A stretch of DNA of 64,000 nt. Origin: DASRVA01 sp050732875 (GTDB lineage Bacteria > Gemmatimonadota > Gemmatimonadetes > JACCXV01 > JAHWKZ01). The notes under the pieces were generated by a model, which searched no databases, was not told the DNA's origin, and was given only the letters and a program-made list of their open reading frames with translations. The position numbers were made by a program, and so were the translations under genes. This document shows, in pieces, positions 1 to 9,471 of this stretch; positions within the stretch are counted from its first letter, which is position 1, and each line of letters starts with the position of its first letter. The DNA lies in contig JBOHRQ010000004.1 in assembly GCA_050732875.1 (NCBI GenBank), positions 15,591-79,590 of the forward strand, in the 5' to 3' direction.

Positions 1-320
1 CGAAACGCCACGACCTCGGCTTCCGGCGGGAAGGTCGTCCAGCGGCCGACCTTGAAGGCCCCCGCCGGGACGGGCGGTATCCCGCGCCAGGACGTTACGT
101 CCGCCGGCGCGCTCACCCCGCGCAGCTCGCACAGCTGACGGTAGGCGGGAAGGAAGCGGAACTGGTGGGCGAAGACATCCCGCACAAGCCGGTCGAACTC
201 GTTCTCGGAGAGCGGCTCCTCCCATCCGCCTCCGATCGCGCTCAGGATCTCGACATCGAGCCGCTCGGCCTCCTCCCGGCGGGCCTTCTCACGCGGAGCG
301 GCCGCTCGCGGGGAGGTCAT
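1..320 (-). CDS. LuxE-like acyl-protein synthetase, N-terminal part (runs off the window)
   Basis: The 106 visible residues start at ATG 320, one base after the queE stop (TGA-C-ATG), so the two genes are translationally linked. After a charged N-terminus comes the pattern FAHQFRFLPAYRQLC, then W-x-x-IPPVP-x-x-x-FK. This order matches the start of LuxE/acyl-protein synthetase family proteins, adenylate-forming enzymes that transfer acyl groups from an activated acyl-AMP. The adenylation core is outside the window, so activity cannot be judged. LuxE-like genes outside luminous bacteria usually sit in polysaccharide or lipid clusters; a queE partner is not typical. It could be another member of the ANL superfamily. 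Confidence 0.6.
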   Translation of the reverse strand, partial: MTSPRAAAPREKARREEAERLDVEILSAIGGGWEEPLSENEFDRLVRDVFAHQFRFLPAYRQLCELRGVSAPADVTSWRGIPPVPAGAFKVGRWTTFPPEAEVVAF

Positions 321-321
321 G

Positions 322-963
322 TCAGACGCCGCGCGCGGTCGGCGACCAGATGAACTTGTGCATCTGGAGCTGGAGTCGAACGGGCAGCCGATCGGCCAGA
401 ATCCACTCCGCCAGGCCGTCGGCCGCGAGCTGGCCGAACGAGGGCGAGAACAGCACCGTGTGCCGGGCCGTCAGGTCGTGCTCGCCGACGATCCCTCGCG
501 CCCACTCGTAATCGGCGCGGTCGCAGATCACGAACTTGATCTCGTCGTCGCCGTCCAGATGGCGCAGGTTCTCCCAGCGGTTCTTCGCCACCATCCCGCT
601 TCCCGGCGTCTTCAGATCCATGATGATCCTGACCCCGTCGGGGACGGTCTCGACCGGCCACGCCCCGCTCGTCTCCAGCAGCACCTCGTGGCCGTTCTCA
701 AGCAGGCGCTCGAGGAGCAGCGTGGTCTCCTTCTGGATCAGGGGCTCGCCGCCGGTGACCTCGACCAGCCGGCAGCCGTAGCCCGCGACCTCGGCGAGGA
801 TCTCCTCCAGTGGCCGCTCGCGGCCCTCGAAGAAGGCGTACTCGGTATCACAGAAGCTGCAACGCAGGTTACAGTAGGTGAGGCGCACGAAGACGCACGG
901 GCGCCCGGCGTGCGACGACTCGCCCTGGATCGAGTGGAAGATCTCGTTGACCTTGAGCGGCAT
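322..963 (-). CDS. queE: 7-carboxy-7-deazaguanine synthase QueE (radical SAM)
   Basis: Cytosolic radical SAM enzyme that contracts the ring of 6-carboxytetrahydropterin to 7-carboxy-7-deazaguanine, the committed step of queuosine (preQ0) synthesis. The 213 residues begin NEIFHSIQGESSHAGRP, the family start. They then carry the three iron-sulfur cysteines as CNLRCSFC (CxxxCxxC, near residue 31) and the SAM-contacting VTGGEPL. Length is normal. Other que genes are not in view. The start ATG lies 6 nt after a TAGATT -10 and lacks a ribosome binding site, so the mRNA is probably leaderless. The 3' neighbour starts one base after its stop. Confidence 0.95.
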   Translation of the reverse strand: MPLKVNEIFHSIQGESSHAGRPCVFVRLTYCNLRCSFCDTEYAFFEGRERPLEEILAEVAGYGCRLVEVTGGEPLIQKETTLLLERLLENGHEVLLETSGAWPVETVPDGVRIIMDLKTPGSGMVAKNRWENLRHLDGDDEIKFVICDRADYEWARGIVGEHDLTARHTVLFSPSFGQLAADGLAEWILADRLPVRLQLQMHKFIWSPTARGV

Positions 964-969
964 ACGGCA

Positions 970-998
970 AATCTACCGCGCCCCTTCGCCTTCCCCAA
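970..998 (-). promoter_or_regulatory. Putative sigma70 promoter of queE (leaderless)
   Basis: Reading the minus strand: TTGGGG (998-993), 17-nt spacer, TAGATT (975-970), then six bases to the ATG of queE. The predicted start site coincides with the start codon, and no Shine-Dalgarno is present. Confidence 0.45.
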
Positions 999-1073
999 GC
1001 GGCGCGGGAAGCCCGCTGGAAGCCAGAAGGCCGCCGGAAGCCGCCCGCGACGGGCGAAATCGAGACGCACGAC

Positions 1074-2438
1074 CTACAGGAATTCGAACCGGTACCGCCC
1101 CAGCACCCTCTCCGCCACCCGCCTCCCGAGGTCGAACGCTCGATCCACCGCCTGCGGCGTGAACGCCAGCGGGTCGAGCCGCCTCAGGAGCCTGCTCTCC
1201 ACCGCCACGTCGGGATCCGGGGTGACGCGGATCCGGACGTGATCGACCCAGGCGATTCTCTTGAAGGTCTGGTGCAGCTCCGCGACGGCCTGCTCGCCAC
1301 ACCCCGACCGCTCGAGGATCTCCCGCGCCTCCTCGAACAGATGCCGGTAGATCGCGTGCGTACGTGCGGCGCTGTCCTGCTTGGCGTCCCGGCTCTGGGT
1401 CGCCTTCTGGGCGTGCAGCTCGGGAAAACCCTTTCCGGCCAGCGATCCCATGGAGTGCAGGAACTTGTAGGGCGTGCTGATCGACGACACGAACACCAGA
1501 TCGGCCCCGGCCTCCTCCGCCACGTTGGTCGTGAACGCGTCCCTGTCCTCGCCGTCGATGACGACGGGCGTGTAGTGGCCGAGCCGGTAGGGCCGATCGT
1601 CGGTCGTCCGGAGATCCACCGGCGCGTAGAACGGGTACGCCGCCATCGAGCCCGCGGCGGCCCGCGCCATCGGCACGCCGCGGACGTAGACGGTCGTGTT
1701 CCGGGCCCAGGGATCGGCGCGGAACGGCGCCAGGTCGGGATGCTCCGGGGCGACCCCGGCGGCCACGAAGTCGTGGAAGATCTTGTAGCCCTCCGACCCC
1801 AGGATCCGGTGGATGGCCTCGGCGTGGACCGGCTGCTCGCGGAAGAGCTTGAGGATCGGCGACTCGTGCTCGCCCAGCACGTAGGTCACGGGGTGATTGA
1901 GATCCACGGCCAGGATGGCGGCCTCGGTGCGCAGCTCCGCCCAGTTCCGCCCGCGCAGGATCTCCTCCTGCAGGTAGGTCGCGATGGGTTCGATCGACCA
2001 CAAGGGGAAGAGGGCGTTCAGGGTGGACTCGGCGGCCCATGCCTTCCAGGTCCGGCGGGTCTTCCACGATGGCTTGACCCCATCCTGCACGTAATCCCAG
2101 AGCTTCCGGGCGAGCCCTTTCCCCTGCCCCAGGTAGCGGGCCTGGAAGGCGGCGACCTGCGCCGCCTCACCCTCGATGGTTCCGGCGAGCTCCCGCCGGT
2201 CGACCCCCGCGCAGGCGGTGACGACGAAGAAGGCCCCCGCCGACGATCCGACCGCGAGGTCGATGCCCGGGGGGCCCGTCTGGCGCGGGTCGCCGGGCTC
2301 GCGGAAGCCCGATCGCAACCGGAATCCGCGTTCCTGGAGGACCTCCAGGACGCCGAAGTGGTAGGCCACCGCCGGGACGAAGCCGCCCAGGAACTTGGCC
2401 GCGATCCGGCGCGGCCGGTCGATCCGGACCGGCTCCAT
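1074..2438 (-). CDS. Patatin-like phospholipase family protein
   Basis: A 454-residue serine lipase-like protein. Near the N-terminus is a glycine-rich oxyanion segment (KFLGGFVPAVAYHFGVLE). It is followed by the nucleophile elbow GSSAG (GxSxG) and, in the second half, an IDG triplet that fits the catalytic Asp of the Ser/Asp dyad. These are the three landmarks of patatin phospholipases, which hydrolyse acyl ester bonds of lipids. No signal peptide is visible, so it is probably cytosolic or membrane-peripheral. ATG 2438 (MEPVRIDRP) was chosen; further upstream the frame is Arg-rich and unlike protein. It is monocistronic and divergent from the next gene, with about 105 bp between. Confidence 0.8.
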   Translation of the reverse strand: MEPVRIDRPRRIAAKFLGGFVPAVAYHFGVLEVLQERGFRLRSGFREPGDPRQTGPPGIDLAVGSSAGAFFVVTACAGVDRRELAGTIEGEAAQVAAFQARYLGQGKGLARKLWDYVQDGVKPSWKTRRTWKAWAAESTLNALFPLWSIEPIATYLQEEILRGRNWAELRTEAAILAVDLNHPVTYVLGEHESPILKLFREQPVHAEAIHRILGSEGYKIFHDFVAAGVAPEHPDLAPFRADPWARNTTVYVRGVPMARAAAGSMAAYPFYAPVDLRTTDDRPYRLGHYTPVVIDGEDRDAFTTNVAEEAGADLVFVSSISTPYKFLHSMGSLAGKGFPELHAQKATQSRDAKQDSAARTHAIYRHLFEEAREILERSGCGEQAVAELHQTFKRIAWVDHVRIRVTPDPDVAVESRLLRRLDPLAFTPQAVDRAFDLGRRVAERVLGRYRFEFL

Positions 2439-2543
2439 GCTCGTCGGGCGTCCCCGGGATCGAGGTGATTTCGCTTGATGGTCCACGACGCGGCGCGGTA
2501 GCTTAGTCGGCCACACAGGCAACCGCCATTCCGAGGAGGTGCG

Positions 2544-3332
2544 ATGCGCCATCGTTCGCCGTTCGCCATGGCCCTGCTGCTTTGCGCCGCGCTGGCGTGC
2601 CAGCGGGGCGAGCCGCGCGAGTCACCCCCTGAAGCCGCTGATACGACCGGGCTCGCCGAGGCCGGATCGTCCGCCGAGCCCGTCGGTGACGATCATCAGG
2701 AAGAGATCCCCACCCGCTCCGCGGAGGTCGCGCGCGACGAGGGGTCGAAGCCCCAGCAGCTCATGGATGTCGCCGGCATCGGTCCCGGAGACCGAGTGGC
2801 CGACATCGTCGCCGGCAGCGGCTACTTCACCTATCTGCTGAGCGAGCGGGTCGGCCCCGAGGGGCGGGTCTTCGCGCAGGGGTACAGCCCGGGGCTTCAG
2901 GCTCGGGTCGAGCAGGGCGATCTCGCCGACGCCGGCAACGTGGTCCTGGTGGATTCACTGAGCCAGCTCCCCACCGGCGAGCTGGACGCCGCGCTCATCG
3001 TCCGCGCCTACCACCTGTTCGAGAATCCGTCGGAGCTCATGGCCGCGCTGCGACGCTCCCTGGCCCCCGACGGCAAGGCGGCCGTCGTCGAGGTGCGGCT
3101 GGGGCAGGAGCGCGGCCACGACATGGAGACCCATCGCATGGGCGAGCAGACGGTGATCGGGGAGTTCCGCGAGGGCGGCTTCGAGCTCGCGGAATCGAGC
3201 GACATCCTCCGCAACCCCGAGGACGACCACACCGGCTTCTGGGAGGAGCGCCGACATCTCACGGATCGCATGCTGCTGGTCTTCTCGCCGTCGGCGGAAG
3301 CGCCCACGGGCGCGACCGCCAGCGGCCCCTAG
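2544..3332 (+). CDS. Exported lipoprotein with SAM-dependent methyltransferase fold
   Basis: The 262-residue product starts after a strong ribosome site (GAGGAGG, 2533-2539). Its N-terminus has a lipobox, LLCAALAC, so it should be a lipoprotein on the outside of the inner membrane or in the outer membrane. After a linker of about 50 acidic residues comes a Rossmann methyltransferase domain with motif I VADIVAGSGYFT. This resembles the family of predicted methyltransferases COG4798, many of which have export signals. Substrate is unknown, and how S-adenosylmethionine would be supplied outside the cytoplasm is unclear. Loss of methyl transfer activity is possible. Confidence 0.75.
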   Translation: MRHRSPFAMALLLCAALACQRGEPRESPPEAADTTGLAEAGSSAEPVGDDHQEEIPTRSAEVARDEGSKPQQLMDVAGIGPGDRVADIVAGSGYFTYLLSERVGPEGRVFAQGYSPGLQARVEQGDLADAGNVVLVDSLSQLPTGELDAALIVRAYHLFENPSELMAALRRSLAPDGKAAVVEVRLGQERGHDMETHRMGEQTVIGEFREGGFELAESSDILRNPEDDHTGFWEERRHLTDRMLLVFSPSAEAPTGATASGP

Positions 3333-3368
3333 CGGGGGCGTCGAAAAAGAACGACCCGCCACGACTTT

Positions 3369-4334
3369 TCAAAGACCTGCCAGGACATCATCGGCGGAGC
3401 CAGGCCCGCCGCGGGTCCCCAGATCCGCCGGAGGCTTCCCGGCCCCCAGGATGGTGGCGATCTCCCCCGCGTGCCGGTTCACGAAGGCGCCGTAGGCGTT
3501 CACCTGGGGCGGCTGGACTAATCGGCCGTGCGCCCGCCGCGCGGCATTCTCCTCGGCCAGCCGGCGCGCCCGCACAGCCGGCGAGCCGAGCTGGTAGAGG
3601 GTCGCCAGCACCCCTGGATTGCCGCGGATGTCGAACCGCGCAAGATCGCGATAGGCGGCCTGCGCTTCGGCGATCAGGGCCGCCGCGTACTCGAGGTTTC
3701 CCGGCACCGACGTGACCGCATCGAGGACCTGCTTGATGTTCCGTGGCGAGCGCTCCAGCCGTTCGGCCACGACGGGCTCATACTGAAGCGCCAGCCGGAA
3801 CGAAACCTGGGCCGGCCCGAGCGTCCACAGATACGGATTCCGGATCCCTCGCTGGGGACCCGGCACGGCGTCGTGGTAGGCCCGTTCCTGCTCGTCGACC
3901 CAGCGCTCGAGATCGTCTTCCGGGAGCGACCCCAGCACGGCGCGGAAGAGCTCTTCGCCCAGCGCGTCCACGCGTCCCGTGAGGAGCGTCCTCTCGGCCG
4001 CCACCACTCCGCCCAGCGCGACGGGGGAGACCTCGAATTCGGTCGCCACGCGACGCACCGTCTCGCGCTGGGCGGCGAGCCAGCTCCGCGCCTCGGCGGA
4101 CAGGGGCGTGTCGGCCTGGCGTCGGGCCTCCGGGGAGAGGGCTTCCCAGCCCGGGTTCCCGTTGACCACGAGCACGCCACCGCTTCGCGCCACCAGCTCC
4201 GACCTCTCTGGATCGTTCGCCGGCGGATCGTCCACCGTCCCGCCTCGCCAGGACCAGAGAAGGACCCCCGCCAGGGCCACCACCGCCAGGCCGGCCACGA
4301 CGGCCGGCCGGCCGGCTCCGGCACCCCCGGTCAA
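3369..4334 (-). CDS. Membrane-anchored lysozyme-fold protein (DUF1402-like)
   Basis: A 321-residue protein with one N-terminal membrane segment (VVAGLAVVALAGVLLWSW) and an extracytoplasmic body. The body holds SPVALGGVVAAERTLL, which looks like the catalytic-Glu helix of lytic transglycosylases, and NPYLWTLGPAQVSFRLALQ, which looks like their GxxQ segment. This arrangement recalls DUF1402, a lysozyme-like family, and suggests a role in peptidoglycan turnover; that is inference. The start is TTG at 4334, overlapping the nfo stop (TTGA), so it is translationally coupled to nfo. The C-terminal 30 residues are Gly/Pro-rich. Other lysozyme-superfamily assignments are possible. Confidence 0.55.
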   Translation of the reverse strand: MTGGAGAGRPAVVAGLAVVALAGVLLWSWRGGTVDDPPANDPERSELVARSGGVLVVNGNPGWEALSPEARRQADTPLSAEARSWLAAQRETVRRVATEFEVSPVALGGVVAAERTLLTGRVDALGEELFRAVLGSLPEDDLERWVDEQERAYHDAVPGPQRGIRNPYLWTLGPAQVSFRLALQYEPVVAERLERSPRNIKQVLDAVTSVPGNLEYAAALIAEAQAAYRDLARFDIRGNPGVLATLYQLGSPAVRARRLAEENAARRAHGRLVQPPQVNAYGAFVNRHAGEIATILGAGKPPADLGTRGGPGSADDVLAGL

Positions 4335-5176
4335 GCGGCCCCGGCCAGCCGGCGCAGTCGCGAGAGGTTCACGCGATCCATGTCACCCTCCTTGGGGGTC
4401 TCGATGACCTTGGGGATCCGCGCCAGACGCCTGTCGCGCATGATGAGCCCGAAGGCGGTCTCCCCGATCTCACCTTCGCCGATATGGGCGTGCCGGTCGA
4501 CTCGGCTGCCGCAGGGCTTCCGGCTGTCGTTCAGGTGGATCGCCTCCAAAAGGTCCATCCCGAGAATCTCGTCGAACGCCTTCATCGTCGATCTGTATCC
4601 CTCCTTCGTGGAGAGATCGTAGCCGGCGGCGAAGACGTGGCAGGTGTCGAGGCAGATGCCCAGCCGGTCCGCCTGTCGGACGCGCTCCAGAATCCCGGCG
4701 AGCTGCTCGAACCGGTAGCCGACGTTGGCGCCCTGTCCCGCGGTCGTCTCCAGCAGGATCCGAGCCGCCGGATCCGGCACCTCGTCCAGCACCACGTCAA
4801 GCGATCCGGCCACTCGGCCGAGCACGGCTTCCTCGTCGGCGTCCACGTCGCCGACCGGGTGGACGACCAGACCGTCCAGGCCGAGGCGCAGGCAGGTGGA
4901 GAGCTCCTGGACGAGCGCGGCGCGGGATTTCCCGAGGATCGTGCGGTCCCGGCTCCCCAGCCGGGTCAGGTAGATGTCGTGCGCCAGGCAGGTCTCGCTT
5001 TCCGACCCCTCCCAGGCGTCCGCGAACCGTTCCGCGTCTTCGTCCGAGAGATCCCGCCCACGCCACTGGCGCGGGCTCGAGATGAAGATCTGGATGGCGG
5101 TACATTCCAGCTCCGCTCCGCGCGCGAACGCCGTGTGGAGGCCGCCGGCGGTGGACATGTGGGCTCCCAGGCGCAT
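4331..5176 (-). CDS. nfo: Endonuclease IV, apurinic/apyrimidinic
   Basis: A 281-residue zinc-dependent TIM-barrel enzyme that cuts DNA 5' to abasic sites in base excision repair. It has the family landmarks in order: RLGAHMSTAGG at the N-terminus, ETTAGQGANVGYRFEQL in the middle, GICLDTCHVFAAGYD, HLNDS followed by DRHAHIGEGEIG, and a C-terminal ETPK. Together these supply the His, Glu and Asp ligands of the three-zinc site. Length is normal. A TAGAAT hexamer lies six bases upstream of the ATG and there is no clear ribosome site, so the mRNA may be leaderless. Confidence 0.96.
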   Translation of the reverse strand: MRLGAHMSTAGGLHTAFARGAELECTAIQIFISSPRQWRGRDLSDEDAERFADAWEGSESETCLAHDIYLTRLGSRDRTILGKSRAALVQELSTCLRLGLDGLVVHPVGDVDADEEAVLGRVAGSLDVVLDEVPDPAARILLETTAGQGANVGYRFEQLAGILERVRQADRLGICLDTCHVFAAGYDLSTKEGYRSTMKAFDEILGMDLLEAIHLNDSRKPCGSRVDRHAHIGEGEIGETAFGLIMRDRRLARIPKVIETPKEGDMDRVNLSRLRRLAGAA

Positions 5177-5182
5177 CCTGCG

Positions 5183-5188
5183 ATTCTA
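5183..5188 (-). promoter_or_regulatory. Putative -10 element of nfo
   Basis: TAGAAT on the minus strand, six bases before the nfo ATG. A matching -35 is weak. The distance would place the transcription start at the start codon. Confidence 0.35.
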
Positions 5189-5358
5189 CGCCTGGCCGCC
5201 GACGGCTGACCACCGGAACACGGTTCGCCGGCATCCGATAACAAAAGCGCCCACCCCGCGAAACACGGCCAGCGGAACCTCTCCTGGCCGCGTGGGGTTA
5301 CCTTTGCGCGGGTCCCGCACCGATCGACCGACCAACGACGCCGAAAGGATGGCTTCTC

Positions 5359-6747
5359 ATGCCGACACCGGTGGTCCGCGCGCTCCTGGCGATCACGGTC
5401 CTCTGGGCCGCCGCGCTCCCGGCTCCCACGGAGACCGCCCACGCCCAGACGCCAGTCACGCCGGCCGATCGGACGAGCCTGGGATTGACCGTCTACTCGG
5501 GCTTCGCCCAGATCCGTGACACGCGCTCGGTCGCAGGTGGAGGAGAGATCGTGTGGACGGGCTTTCCGTCCTCCATAGATCCGGGCACCATCCTCCTGGC
5601 CCGCGACGGGGAGCGGGTGACCCCGGACGTCCTCGGCGTCACGAGCGCGAGTGCGATCGAGCCGCGGACGCTCTACGCCGCCCATCTCGGCCAATCCGTC
5701 GTCCTGGTGGCCGCAGATGGCCGGGAGATCGGCGCCGAGATCGTCTCGGAGGCGCCCGTCTTCCGGGCCGGCGATCGGCTGATCCTCGACTGGCAGGGAC
5801 ACGTCGAGCTCCCCACCGACGGGATGGGCCCCATCGAGCGCGGAATCCGCTGGCGCGGCACAGGGGCCGGAGACAGTCCCCTCACGATGAGCTATCTCGC
5901 GGACGGCCTCGCCTGGTCGGCCGATTACACGGCCATCCTCGACCAGGGCGGGCCGATCGAGCTGACGGGGAGCGTCACGATCGACAACCGGACCGACCTC
6001 GCCTACCCCGACGCCCGGATCCAGCTCGTGGCCGGCGACGTGCGGCGCGGGGTTGGGGGGCCACCCGAACCACGCTTCGCGATCGCCGAGGCGCGGGTCG
6101 CCGATGCGCCCGCCGTTCCCGAGCGCGAAGCGCTGGGCGACGTCCACCTTTACACGCTACCCGAGCCAGTAACGCTCGGAGCGGAAGAGACCGTCCGGAC
6201 CCCGCTTTTCCGCGACGCCACCGTCGACGTCGAGCGCGAGTACGTGCTCCAGGGCCAGCGGTTCTGGTATCAATCCGAGCACCCCGGCTTTCCGCCACGG
6301 GAGAACCCCGAGGTCTGGCTTCACTTCCGCAACCAGGGTCTCGCGGGCGCCGGGGAGCCGCTCCCCGGGGGCCTTCTGCACGTCTATCGTCGCGACGACC
6401 GCGGCGCGCTCCAGTTCGCCGGGGACGGATCGATCCCCGACACGCCCGACGGCGAGCGGATCGACGTCGTGATCGGAAGCGCCTTCGACCTGGTGGCCGA
6501 GCGGGTCCAGACCGACTTCCGGCAGCTCGACTCCCGGACCCACGAGTCCGCCTGGCGCATCACGATCCGCAACCGCTCGGCCGAGGATCGCACGGTCCAG
6601 GTCTACGAGCCCCTCTCCGGCGACGCCACGATCGTCGAGGAGAGCCAGTCCCACGACCGCATCGACGCCAACACCCTGCGTTGGTCCGTCCCGGTCGAGT
6701 CGGGCGGGGAGAGCACGCTGACGTACCGGGTCCGCACCACGTTCTGA
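5359..6747 (+). CDS. Exported DUF4139 domain protein
   Basis: A 462-residue protein with a Sec signal peptide ending in AHAQ near residue 30. The start is preceded by AAAGGA at 5344-5349. The body begins LTVYSGFAQIRDTR, followed by residues on setting values and penetrating 'YLADGLAWSADYTAIL'. This is the pattern of DUF4139/mucoidy-inhibitor A-like beta-rich proteins, which act outside the cytoplasm and whose function is not known. The C-terminal 80 residues are a beta-sandwich-like domain (ITIRNRSAEDRTVQVYEPL). It stands alone between a divergent nfo and the palindromic element that follows. Confidence 0.7.
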   Translation: MPTPVVRALLAITVLWAAALPAPTETAHAQTPVTPADRTSLGLTVYSGFAQIRDTRSVAGGGEIVWTGFPSSIDPGTILLARDGERVTPDVLGVTSASAIEPRTLYAAHLGQSVVLVAADGREIGAEIVSEAPVFRAGDRLILDWQGHVELPTDGMGPIERGIRWRGTGAGDSPLTMSYLADGLAWSADYTAILDQGGPIELTGSVTIDNRTDLAYPDARIQLVAGDVRRGVGGPPEPRFAIAEARVADAPAVPEREALGDVHLYTLPEPVTLGAEETVRTPLFRDATVDVEREYVLQGQRFWYQSEHPGFPPRENPEVWLHFRNQGLAGAGEPLPGGLLHVYRRDDRGALQFAGDGSIPDTPDGERIDVVIGSAFDLVAERVQTDFRQLDSRTHESAWRITIRNRSAEDRTVQVYEPLSGDATIVEESQSHDRIDANTLRWSVPVESGGESTLTYRVRTTF

Positions 6748-6778
6748 GGTGAGAGAGGATCGCGCTCGCGAATGATCG

Positions 6779-6904
6779 AGGTCGGGATCGGGCACTCCGT
6801 ACGCGGCCGTTGCGCAGGAGGGAGCCGAGACCCCGCAGGCGCGAAGCGCCGAGGAGGCTCGGCGACCGGGCGCCGGCCGCGGTAGGAGTGCCCGATCCCG
6901 ACCT
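6779..6904. repeat. 126-bp element bounded by a perfect 20-bp inverted repeat
   Basis: Left arm 6779-6798 (AGGTCGGGATCGGGCACTCC) and right arm 6885-6904 are exact reverse complements. The match continues inward with one bulge (gcggccg/cggccgc, about 6802-6808 and 6874-6880). The interior folds again: GAGCCGAG/CTCGGC and a GCGC-GAA-GCGC hairpin. The whole would form a cruciform or long branched RNA hairpin. It lies between the DUF4139 gene and the permease gene. It could be a REP/MITE-type mobile palindrome, a bidirectional terminator or a structured RNA. No second copy was noticed in this window. Confidence 0.75.
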
Positions 6905-6905
6905 A

Positions 6906-6933
6906 TTGAACATGCGAGGGAATGCGATAGTCT
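6906..6933 (+). promoter_or_regulatory. Putative promoter of the first permease gene
   Basis: TTGAAC (6906-6911), 16-nt spacer, TAGTCT (6928-6933), then eight bases to the ATG at 6942. It starts one base after the palindromic element. No ribosome site precedes the ATG, so a leaderless or near-leaderless mRNA is likely. Confidence 0.4.
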
Positions 6934-6941
6934 CTTAGCCC

Positions 6942-8165
6942 ATGAACTTCTGGGAAGCCCTAACGTCCGCCATGTGGTCCCTCCGCGCCCACAAGCTGCG
7001 CTCCTTCCTGACCCTCCTCGGCATCATCGTCGCGGTGACCTCGATCATCGCCGTCGTGACCGTCATCCAGGGCTTGAACTCCAAGGTCACCGAGCTCGTG
7101 ACCGGGCGCGGCGCCGACGTCTTTATCCTCGACCGGATCGGGACCAGCGAGGCTTTCAGCGCCCAGGCCATGATCGAGGCGATGAGGAGGCCCGAGCTCA
7201 CGGCCGAGGACGCCGAGGCCCTGACCCGCGACGGGCGGAACCTCCTCTACGTCGCCGCCGAGGCGGACCAGCGCGAGGACGTCTGGGGCGGGAGCCGCCG
7301 GGTCGAGGACATGGACATCCGCGGCGTCGGGCCGGAATACCCGTCCCTCTCGACCTACGACATCGCCCGCGGCCGGCAGCTGACCCCGCTCGAGATCGAG
7401 CGCGGCCGGGCGGTCGCCGTGATCGGCGACGACGTCGCCGAGGAGCTCTTTCCGACCGCCGATCCGCTCGGCGAAACCGTCCGCGTTCGCGGACGCCACT
7501 TCACGATCGTAGGGATCGCCGAGCCCCAGGGGACCACGTTCGGCGTGACACAGGACGATTTCGTCGTCATCTCGTTGGACACCTGGCAGAAGATCTTCGA
7601 TGCCCGGGCCAACGTGGACATCTCGATCAAGGCCGCCGACCCGAACGATGTCCAGGCGGCGATCGACGAGACCCGGATGCTCATGCGGATCCGCCACAAG
7701 CTGCGGCCCTCCGAGCCCGACGACTTCGGCTTCGCCACCACGCAGGATTTCCTCGAGCTCTATCAGAGGGTCACGACCGGAGTCTACTCGGCGCTCGTCG
7801 GACTCGTCGCCATCTCGCTCGTCGTCGGCGGGATCGTCGTCATGAACATCATGCTGGTCGCGGTCACCGAGCGGACGCGCGAGATCGGGATCCGCAAGGC
7901 CTTGGGCGCGCGGCGCCGGGACGTCCTGCGTCAGTTCCTGACCGAGGCCGTCATCCTGTCCGCGATCGGCGGCCTGATCGGGGTCGCCTTGGGCTTCGCG
8001 CTCGCCATCATCGTGTCGCAGCTGACACCGCTCCCCTACTCCCTGACGTGGTGGTCGATCGCGCTCGGAATCGGCGTCTCGTCGCTGGTCGGGATCGCCT
8101 TCGGGATCTACCCGGCCGCGAAGGCGGCACGGCTGGATCCGATCGTGGCCCTCAGGTTCGAGTGA
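6942..8165 (+). CDS. ABC transporter permease, MacB/FtsX type (first of pair)
   Basis: The 407-residue protein has the MacB-type layout. One N-terminal membrane helix (RSFLTLLGIIVAVTSIIAVVTV) is followed by a periplasmic core of about 220 residues. Three C-terminal membrane helices carry the FtsX signature VMNIMLVAVTERTREIGIRKALGARRRDV. Such permeases use cytoplasmic ATP hydrolysis to move a periplasmic arm, driving efflux or lipoprotein export. It is followed seven bases later by a homologous permease, but neither an ATP-binding subunit nor a membrane-fusion protein is encoded nearby. The two permeases may form a heterodimer and recruit a shared ATPase. Confidence 0.88.
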   Translation: MNFWEALTSAMWSLRAHKLRSFLTLLGIIVAVTSIIAVVTVIQGLNSKVTELVTGRGADVFILDRIGTSEAFSAQAMIEAMRRPELTAEDAEALTRDGRNLLYVAAEADQREDVWGGSRRVEDMDIRGVGPEYPSLSTYDIARGRQLTPLEIERGRAVAVIGDDVAEELFPTADPLGETVRVRGRHFTIVGIAEPQGTTFGVTQDDFVVISLDTWQKIFDARANVDISIKAADPNDVQAAIDETRMLMRIRHKLRPSEPDDFGFATTQDFLELYQRVTTGVYSALVGLVAISLVVGGIVVMNIMLVAVTERTREIGIRKALGARRRDVLRQFLTEAVILSAIGGLIGVALGFALAIIVSQLTPLPYSLTWWSIALGIGVSSLVGIAFGIYPAAKAARLDPIVALRFE

Positions 8166-8172
8166 GGCGTCC

Positions 8173-9453
<1,281 letters not shown>

Positions 9454-9471
9454 AGCCTCGTCCACCCTCCC

